Positions 6,776-12,356 of a DNA stretch of 12,356 bases are shown piece by piece. Made by a program: the position numbers and the translations under genes. Location of the stretch: the NCBI GenBank assembly GCA_030668065.1, contig DAOUUS010000019.1:1-12356 (forward strand), in the 5' to 3' direction. The notes beneath the pieces were generated by a model. It saw only the letters and a program-made list of their open reading frames with translations. It was not told the origin of the DNA and searched no databases. This stretch comes from Candidatus Methanophagales archaeon. Lineage in GTDB: Archaea > Halobacteriota > Syntropharchaeia > Alkanophagales > Methanospirareceae. The first letter of the stretch is position 1. Each line of letters begins with the position of its first letter.

Positions 6776-7231
6776 TTATAAAAACTCATCCAGAGTCTTG
6801 TGCTTACCTATTCTATCTTTGTGCTCATAACAGTTCTCATTGTCTATTATGTGTATTACAGTGTAACCACGTAGTTTAAGCGCATCCGAGATGAATCTGC
6901 GATGACAATGTACAGCGAGAAGTTCTGCACACATGATTGCTACCCTTTTAGAAGATATGAGTGTTTCAAGGTAAACAAAACCCGTCTCAAATTCTTTCGT
7001 TGCCATATACTTCTTGTAGCCACCCTTTCGGTAACCGCCGAGCTCGGTAACGTGATGATATTCTATACCGTTGCGATTCAAAAACGGTTTCAGGTTTTCC
7101 TGATTGAAGTGCTTGTATCTTGACTTAGGGTACCGCCTCACATCTGCTATTACTTCTATCTGGTATGCTTCGAGCAAGTTCACGAACGCTTCGATGCCCC
7201 TTTTACTCGTCCCGATAGTCCATATTTTCAA
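6776..7231 (-). CDS. DUF488 family protein
   Basis: This is a 151-residue, complete small cytosolic protein of the DUF488 family. Seen motifs are the N-terminal TIG strand (TIGTSKRGIEAFVNLL, where most members have TIGHS), the VIADVRRYPKSRYKHF block, GIEYHHVTELGGYRKGGY, and the paired MCAE...CHRRFI motif near residues 97-112 that carries the family's conserved Cys, Glu, His and Arg. The biochemical role of DUF488 is not established. The start is a TTG at 7231. In-frame TGA and TAA codons lie just upstream, and no other start occurs before the conserved strand, so TTG is required. It is transcribed away from topA, and a 127-nt gap separates it from the next operon on the same strand, so it is probably its own unit. 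No clear terminator follows it. Confidence 0.88.
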   Translation of the reverse strand: MKIWTIGTSKRGIEAFVNLLEAYQIEVIADVRRYPKSRYKHFNQENLKPFLNRNGIEYHHVTELGGYRKGGYKKYMATKEFETGFVYLETLISSKRVAIMCAELLAVHCHRRFISDALKLRGYTVIHIIDNENCYEHKDRIGKHKTLDEFL

Positions 7232-7370
7232 TTTTTATCATAACTCTTTTGTTTTTGTAATAAGAAAAGCTGTCGGTGTTCATAGCACACTACAAACAAG
7301 GTGCCACACATTCTATGTATTTATATTTAAATAGTTCATCCAATCATGCTATAAAGCGAAATCGTGAAAA
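7232..7370. promoter_or_regulatory. Divergent promoter region between DUF488 and topA
   Basis: This 139-nt gap must hold promoters for both outward genes. Toward topA a TATA-like TTTATATTTAAATAG lies at 7320-7334, about 44 nt before the topA ATG. Archaeal spacing would start the transcript near 7353, giving a leader of about 15-20 nt with no Shine-Dalgarno. Toward DUF488 the sequence is AT-rich but no single box stands out. An imperfect 15-bp palindrome, GTGTTCATAGCACAC (7276-7290; outer arms GTGT/ACAC), lies midway and could be an operator, weakly supported. Confidence 0.5.
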
Positions 7371-9488
7371 ATGCACTACATAATCACAGAGAAGGGGACG
7401 TCCGCGAAAAGAATCGCCACTATTCTATCGGACGGAAAAGCAAAGAAAAAGAAGGTGGGGAAGATAGATGCGTACGAGTTTGATGGGAAGGTAGTTATAG
7501 GGCTGAGCGGGCACATATTTCGTATGGATTTCCCTCCGGCCTACAATGATTGGAGCAAGACCGATCCCCAGACGCTGATAGATGCCGAGATAGTTACGGT
7601 CGCACTGAAGAAGGATTTGGTTAGCGCGTTACGAAAGAGTGCAAAAGACGCCGATTTCGTCACCATAGCTACTGATTACGACCGTGAGGGTGAGTTGATA
7701 GGAGTTGAAGCTATAGACATCGTAAAGAAAGTAAACTCGTCATTGCCCATTGATCGGATGCGATACAGTGCGATAACCGAGAAGGACATAAAAGATAGTT
7801 TCGCGGCAAGAAGTGAAGTTGATTATAACCTGGCAGCCTCGGCGGAGGCACGCGAGAGGATAGACCTGATGTGGGGTGCGGCACTCACGAGGTTCATCTC
7901 TATAACTGCGAATCGCTTAGGTGACGATTTCTTTTCTGTTGGACGAGTACAATCGCCTGCGCTCGCATTGATAGTGGACAAGGAGAAAGAGATAAAGGTA
8001 TTTGTTCCGCGTAAGTACTGGGAACTGCACGTGAAGTTAAAGACAGAAAAGGGTGAAATCTTCGAGGTAACACATAAAACGCAGAAATTCTGGGAGCTGG
8101 AAGAGGCAGAAACCGCGAAAGCGCGAATAGAAGCAGCAGAAGCAGGTACTGTGCGTGCCGTAAAGACAAAGTCACGGGTGGATAAGCCGCCTACACCTTT
8201 TGATACTACCGGATTTATACGAGTTGCATCTTCTATCGGATATACGCCACGGCGTGTGATGTATATTGCCGAGAGCCTGTACCTGGACGGATATATTTCA
8301 TATCACCGTACGGATAACACCACATATCCGAAGACGCTGGATTTGGATGCGTTAGTGGAGATATTCCATGCAAGCAAGGAATTCGGTGAATACGCTCGTA
8401 TGCTATTGAAGAAGAAGCCATTGAAGCCAACAGCCGGTAAAAAGGAGACCAAAGACCACCCGCCTATACATCCGGTATCCGAAGTAGCCAAAGCAAAGCT
8501 TGAGAAGGATCAGTGGAAGATATACGAACTAGTGGTAAGGCGTTTTTTAGCTACGCTTTCGGACGCTGCGAAATGGGAAGATACAAATGTAGAAATAGAT
8601 ATGGGTGGCGAGCCGCTGGATGCGAAAGGCAAGGTCTTGAAAGAGCCGGGTTTTCTCGCGGTGTACCCCTATCAGAAGAAGGAAGAGTTGAACATACCAC
8701 CGTTGGAAGAAGGCGAGACGGTAACTATTGATGAATTAGGGATGGTGGAGAAGGCAACGAAGCCGCCGAACAGGATCTCACAGGCAGGGTTAATAAAGAA
8801 GATGGATGAGCTGGGGCTGGGCACGAAGAGTACAAGGCATGAGATAATCGGGAAGCTGTATGACCGGCTATACGTGCAAGGTAACCCTGGCATACCCACG
8901 GAGAAGGGGTTTGCACTCATTGATTCCTTAGAGAAATACGCTGCACTGATAACGAAGCCGGAGATGACGGGCACGCTCGAACAGGAGATGGACGAGATAA
9001 GTGAAGGCAAACGAAAGAAGGACGAAGTGGTGGGTGATTCAAAAGAGATGTTGAGAGCGGTGTTCAAGGAGATGATGGATAACAAGGACGAGATAGCAGA
9101 CTCGCTTAAAGATGCGTTAAAGGATGCTAAAATCGTGGGTACGTGCCCGGAATGTGGTGCTAATCTCTTCTGGGCTACATCGAAACGGAGGAAGCGATTT
9201 GTGGGCTGTACTAATTATCCAACCTGCAGTTTCTCGCTGCCGCTACCGCCTGCCAGTTCCGGGAGACTGGTCGTGACCGGGGATAAGTGTGACGTGCATC
9301 CGACTATGCTTAAGCTGAAGATAATAAAGAAGGGCAAGGGCAAGGGCAGACCTTGGGAACTCGGATGTCCGTATTGTAACTTCCTGGCGTGGAAAGCTAC
9401 GAAAGAAGAGGATAAAGAAGATAAGAAGGATAAAAAGGGTAAAGAAGGTAAGAAGGATAAAGAGGATAAAAAAAGTAAAGAGAAGTGA
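7371..9488 (+). CDS. topA: DNA topoisomerase I, archaeal type (type IA)
   Basis: This is a 705-residue, full-length enzyme. Type IA topoisomerases nick one strand through a 5'-phosphotyrosine, pass the other strand and reseal, relaxing negative supercoils or unlinking single-stranded crossings. The TOPRIM domain fills residues 1 to about 150, with E7 in the ITEKG motif and D102, D104 and E106 in TDYDREGELIG, which bind Mg2+. The core includes EARERIDLMWGAALTR, FFSVGRVQSPAL and the catalytic GYISYHRTDNTTYP with Tyr311. GLGTKSTRHEII lies in the fourth core domain. Two zinc ribbons follow: C592/C595/C613/C619, and a likely C640/H643/C666/C669. The last 28 residues are a Lys/Glu/Asp-rich tail. 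Archaeal members resemble bacterial topoisomerase III as much as topoisomerase I. The ATG at 7371 fits the family N-terminus (MHYIITEK). recQ follows on the same strand after 60 nt, so the two may be cotranscribed. Confidence 0.97.
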   Translation: MHYIITEKGTSAKRIATILSDGKAKKKKVGKIDAYEFDGKVVIGLSGHIFRMDFPPAYNDWSKTDPQTLIDAEIVTVALKKDLVSALRKSAKDADFVTIATDYDREGELIGVEAIDIVKKVNSSLPIDRMRYSAITEKDIKDSFAARSEVDYNLAASAEARERIDLMWGAALTRFISITANRLGDDFFSVGRVQSPALALIVDKEKEIKVFVPRKYWELHVKLKTEKGEIFEVTHKTQKFWELEEAETAKARIEAAEAGTVRAVKTKSRVDKPPTPFDTTGFIRVASSIGYTPRRVMYIAESLYLDGYISYHRTDNTTYPKTLDLDALVEIFHASKEFGEYARMLLKKKPLKPTAGKKETKDHPPIHPVSEVAKAKLEKDQWKIYELVVRRFLATLSDAAKWEDTNVEIDMGGEPLDAKGKVLKEPGFLAVYPYQKKEELNIPPLEEGETVTIDELGMVEKATKPPNRISQAGLIKKMDELGLGTKSTRHEIIGKLYDRLYVQGNPGIPTEKGFALIDSLEKYAALITKPEMTGTLEQEMDEISEGKRKKDEVVGDSKEMLRAVFKEMMDNKDEIADSLKDALKDAKIVGTCPECGANLFWATSKRRKRFVGCTNYPTCSFSLPLPPASSGRLVVTGDKCDVHPTMLKLKIIKKGKGKGRPWELGCPYCNFLAWKATKEEDKEDKKDKKGKEGKKDKEDKKSKEK
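9402..9485 (+). repeat. Purine-rich low-complexity stretch encoding the charged tail of topA
   Basis: The coding strand is almost all A and G, with imperfect units such as GATAAAGAA, GATAAGAAG and GGTAAAGAA recurring every 9-15 nt. It encodes residues 678-705, made of Lys, Glu, Asp, Gly and one Ser. Such tails probably arise by slippage and vary in length between relatives. A positive-negative mixed tail could aid DNA contact. On the opposite strand it produces a false hydrophobic ORF. Confidence 0.8.
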
Positions 9489-9548
9489 ATAATCCATACG
9501 GCGAATAGCCCCCGAAAAACCATATCCGCAACCCGTGTGTAACCGAAA

Positions 9549-12230
9549 ATGGACTGTGACTTGACAAACACAAAAGACCCCCTGACTATTTTAAACACCG
9601 TGTTCAATCACAGCTCTTTTCGCTCATGCCAAGAAGAAATAATTGATAATGTCTTAGCTAGAAGGAACACGCTTGCCATTCTACCCACGGGCGCCGGGAA
9701 ATCCATCTGCTTTCAAATACCGGCATTGATCTTTGACGGTCTGACAGTGGTTGTAAGCCCGTTAATCGCGCTTATGAAAGATCAGGTGGACAACCTGGAG
9801 AAGAAAGGAGTGCCGGACGTGGCGTATATCAATTCTATGCTCGACCAGAGCAAAAAAGAGCGCATATACGAACTTTTAAAAGAATCGCGATTGAAGATGC
9901 TGTATGTCGCACCCGAAACGTTCGTGGATAATAAATTAATGGTTTTATTGAAGTCTTGTAATATCTGTTTAATCGCGATAGACGAGGTGCATTGCATTTC
10001 TATCTGGGGTCATAACTTCAGACCCGACTATCTGCACCTAAAAAAGGTGATTAAGGCACTAAATAATCCTCCTGTCTTAGGTTTAACAGCCACCGCCACA
10101 ACAACAGTTGAAACTGATATACCCGTTCAACTGGGCGTAAAATGTGACGTCTTTAACGACAGCTTTGATAGAAAGAACCTATTGTTTTCTGTTTTAACGT
10201 TGAAAAGCAACATAAGAAAAGAGGAATTCACCCGGGGCATCTTAGATAAGCTAAAAGGGTCTGTCATCGTATATGTAAATTTTACGAAGACCGCGGAGGA
10301 GTTAGCTAAATTTTTGAGGGCTAAGGGATTGGACGCAGCGTTTTATCACGGTCAAATGGAAAAAGAAACGCGGAAAAATGTTCAGAATGATTTTATGCTT
10401 GGGAAAACAAGAATTGTAGTTGCCACCGGCGCTTTCGGGATGGGCATAGATAAGGAAGACATAAGAGCGATAATCCATTTCAACTTGCCGAAATCTATAG
10501 AGGACTATTATCAAGAAGTGGGTCGTGCAGGACGGGACGGTAATATCGCCAACTGCATATTGCTTTATTCCGAACGAGACGAGCTAAAACTGAGGGAATT
10601 GATCAGGTATAACACGCCATCACGTAAACAAACAGAGGCGGTACTTGAGTTCTTGATGAACAGCAGGGGCAGTACGATTTACGTAAATGTGAAGCGGTTG
10701 TCGAACGATTTGGGGATTAAGGAGGTACCGGTCAGGTTAATGCTGTACCATCTTGAGGAGAAAGACGTGATAAAAACGCAGTTCAAGATTTTCCGGCGTG
10801 CTAAGATACATTTGAATGATGTGGACTTAGATGGCAGAACAGACTTTGAAAGGATACTCAGCAGCGGATATTTCATAGCAGATACCTGGCTAGATTTGGA
10901 AGCTTTAAGTGCTGCAGTTGGGTTGTCTATCCAGAAGCTAAATTGGCTATTTCGCGATTTGAGTGCGGCGGGTAAGATAGAACTAGAAGAAAGGGATATT
11001 TGCATACCGATAGAAATAAAACACGGTATAACAGGAATTGATGTAGAGGACATTCAGGACATCTTCCTGGAATTGGAGTATAATGGTCTAAAGAAGATAG
11101 ACCGAGTAGTTGAGTATGTAAATAGCGAAGAATGCAGGAGGAAGTTCATCCTGAATTACTTCGGCGAGGAGTACAATCGGATGTGTAACGCTTGTGACGT
11201 TTGCAACCCGTTTTTAAAACTAGAAGAAGGCATAAAAACAATAGAACCGGAATTAGTGGATGAAGAAGCAATTGAAGTGCTAAAGACTCTGCGGATAGCA
11301 CATGAAGAAGATGCGAAAACGAGAGTTCTAAAATCGGTTGTGTTGTTGAATGGAATACGGTATTCGTGGTTGATTTCGGTTTTGCTCGGTTACGAGTATC
11401 TATCCCTCAGAAGAGAAGGCTTGGATAAAGTTGAGTGCTATGGGATGTTGAAGGGAAAGCTGAGTAAGGCTGAACTTGGCGGATTAATAAATAGCATGGT
11501 CGTGGAAGGCTTGTTACAGAAAACGATTGATACCGAGTTGTTTATAACGGAAAATGGCGCGGAAGCTATCAATACGAGTGCCTCGCAGCAGGGCTTTGCG
11601 CGTGCCGATACGATAGCTAAAGAAGAGAAGGGTTCCGAGGAAGCAGGGGATAAATCCACCGAAATTGCTTTCGCTATTTTCGGGTTGTTAAACGATCTGG
11701 ACTTTCAGCTTGGTAGAACGTTTTTGGCAAAAGTATTAGTAGGCTCGAAATCCAAGCAGATATTGAATCAGAATCTTCAAGAATCGAGTTACTACGGCAT
11801 CTTAAAAGGTTATACGGCAGAAGAAGTGATTGCTTTTGTTGACCAGTTGGTGGATAAGGGGTATCTGGAGAAACGGCAAGGCGGTTCACGTTTCCCAAGG
11901 CCGCTATTATATCTCACGGATAAGGCAGAACAGGCAATAGCGGAGCAGGGAACTATCGGTTTAGAACTGCCCATAAGGACCGAGAGCGTAAAAGACGATG
12001 CAAAGACTTTAATGGTATTTGAAGAGCTGAAGAAATGGCGTAAAGAAATTGCTGCCGCGCGAAATATACCGCCTTATTGCGTTTTTCATGATAGCACGTT
12101 GATAAGCGTAGCAAATGAATTACCGAAGGCGAAGAGAGATTTAGAACGGGTTAAAGGGATAGGTAAGAAGAAGCTGGAAGCTTATAGTGATGCTATATTG
12201 GAAATTGTACGTGCTAACGTTGAAGAATAA
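9549..12230 (+). CDS. recQ: RecQ-family DNA helicase with extra winged-helix domains and HRDC
   Basis: This is an 893-residue SF2 helicase; typical bacterial RecQ has about 600. It should unwind DNA 3' to 5' with ATP in repair and recombination. Seen motifs are motif 0 FRSCQEE, Walker A TGAGKS (K51), motif II DEVH (145-148, usually DEAH), the aromatic-loop-like IWGHNFRPDY (usual HDFRPD, here N), TATAT, and motif VI QEVGRAGRDG (325-331). The zinc site is C529, C546, C549, C552 around RRKFILNYFGE and CNACDVC. About 145 extra residues containing possible winged helices lie between motif VI and the zinc site. After it come two RQC-like winged helices (about 585-674 and 701-800), both with a YG(M/I)LKG core, then an HRDC domain (about 822-890) ending in VKGIGKKKLEAYSDAI. 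The ATG has no Shine-Dalgarno but matches the family N-terminus. It follows topA by 60 nt on the same strand, so shared transcription is likely. Confidence 0.95.
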   Translation: MDCDLTNTKDPLTILNTVFNHSSFRSCQEEIIDNVLARRNTLAILPTGAGKSICFQIPALIFDGLTVVVSPLIALMKDQVDNLEKKGVPDVAYINSMLDQSKKERIYELLKESRLKMLYVAPETFVDNKLMVLLKSCNICLIAIDEVHCISIWGHNFRPDYLHLKKVIKALNNPPVLGLTATATTTVETDIPVQLGVKCDVFNDSFDRKNLLFSVLTLKSNIRKEEFTRGILDKLKGSVIVYVNFTKTAEELAKFLRAKGLDAAFYHGQMEKETRKNVQNDFMLGKTRIVVATGAFGMGIDKEDIRAIIHFNLPKSIEDYYQEVGRAGRDGNIANCILLYSERDELKLRELIRYNTPSRKQTEAVLEFLMNSRGSTIYVNVKRLSNDLGIKEVPVRLMLYHLEEKDVIKTQFKIFRRAKIHLNDVDLDGRTDFERILSSGYFIADTWLDLEALSAAVGLSIQKLNWLFRDLSAAGKIELEERDICIPIEIKHGITGIDVEDIQDIFLELEYNGLKKIDRVVEYVNSEECRRKFILNYFGEEYNRMCNACDVCNPFLKLEEGIKTIEPELVDEEAIEVLKTLRIAHEEDAKTRVLKSVVLLNGIRYSWLISVLLGYEYLSLRREGLDKVECYGMLKGKLSKAELGGLINSMVVEGLLQKTIDTELFITENGAEAINTSASQQGFARADTIAKEEKGSEEAGDKSTEIAFAIFGLLNDLDFQLGRTFLAKVLVGSKSKQILNQNLQESSYYGILKGYTAEEVIAFVDQLVDKGYLEKRQGGSRFPRPLLYLTDKAEQAIAEQGTIGLELPIRTESVKDDAKTLMVFEELKKWRKEIAAARNIPPYCVFHDSTLISVANELPKAKRDLERVKGIGKKKLEAYSDAILEIVRANVEE

Positions 12231-12254
12231 GGAGTTTGGGAGTACGCAATTTAA

Positions 12255-12278
12255 GGTAGCCGAGTGATTTTGGCTGTC
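12255..12278 (+). terminator. Possible terminator hairpin after recQ
   Basis: Beginning 25 nt after the recQ stop, GGTAGCCGA can pair with TTGGCTGTC around a 6-nt loop, a 9-bp stem with three G-T wobbles. The following sequence is moderately T-rich but has no clean T run. Archaeal termination depends more on T tracts than on hairpins, so this is only a weak candidate. The remaining bases to the window end are AT-rich, including a TATA-like stretch near 12303-12320 that might serve a gene beyond the window. Confidence 0.3.
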
Positions 12279-12339
12279 TGTATTGCAATTTCTTGCTGTG
12301 TAATTATTTATCTATATTCTACAAGAAAAAATATTAACA

Positions 12340-12356
12340 GGACGCAGATGAACGCA
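12340..12356. repeat. Edge of a possible ACGCAGAT-type intergenic repeat
   Basis: The last 17 bases contain ACGCA twice with a 10-nt period around GATGA. Tandem intergenic arrays built from ACGCAGAT/AACGCAGAT units are something I recall from several environmental bacterial and archaeal genomes. Only about one and a half units are visible before the window ends, so this could also be chance. Confidence 0.25.

Noticed and set aside
9215..9607. Hydrophobic minus-strand ORFs resembling a membrane protein
   Set aside because: They are the reverse of the Lys/Glu-rich topA tail; the Phe/Leu-rich segments come from a purine repeat read backwards.

Overview
The window looks like part of an archaeal, probably euryarchaeal, chromosome. 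The topoisomerase is of the archaeal type, with a TOPRIM domain, a type IA core and two C-terminal zinc ribbons. Gene starts are preceded either by strong Shine-Dalgarno sequences or by short leaders behind AT-rich TATA-like boxes. The gene mix (DUF488, a bacterial-style RecQ with an HRDC domain, STAND and SIR2 proteins) would suit a methanogen or ANME-like lineage. That placement is an inference, not something the sequence proves.

Left block, minus strand, 6648 down to 1. Six reading frames run in one direction and each overlaps the next: a 418-residue protein with an integrase-like core-binding N-terminus, a 434-residue helical-repeat protein, a 39-residue small ORF, a 719-residue DUF4062-STAND ATPase with C-terminal helical repeats, a SIR2-like protein, and the first 231 residues of a PfkB-family sugar kinase cut by the window edge. 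The overlaps are 14, 4 (ATGA), 10, 4 (ATGA) and 19 nt, so the block is probably one translationally coupled operon. The STAND-SIR2 pair is the most interesting part. It combines a TIR-like-fold N-terminal domain, a signal-transducing NTPase, a repeat sensor and an NAD-binding SIR2 domain, which is the logic of an anti-phage abortive-infection system. Here the SIR2 effector is a separate gene rather than a fusion. Its base composition is visibly more AT-rich than its neighbours, which suggests transfer.

Middle, 6649-7370. A DUF488 gene (minus strand, TTG start) lies between the operon and a divergent promoter region. A TATA-like box there sits at a suitable distance before topA.

Right block, plus strand, 7371-12230. 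Archaeal topoisomerase I (topA) is followed after 60 nt by a long RecQ helicase (893 residues). This is a helicase plus type IA topoisomerase pair like the RecQ-Top3 dissolvase partnership. The RecQ is unusual: it has about 145 extra residues between helicase motif VI and the zinc-binding cysteines, and two winged-helix (RQC-like) domains in tandem before the HRDC domain. A weak hairpin after recQ may be its terminator. The window ends in a short ACGCA-type repeat that may be the edge of an intergenic repeat array.

No tRNA, rRNA, CRISPR array, transposase or IS element was seen. No gap between genes exceeds about 140 nt.
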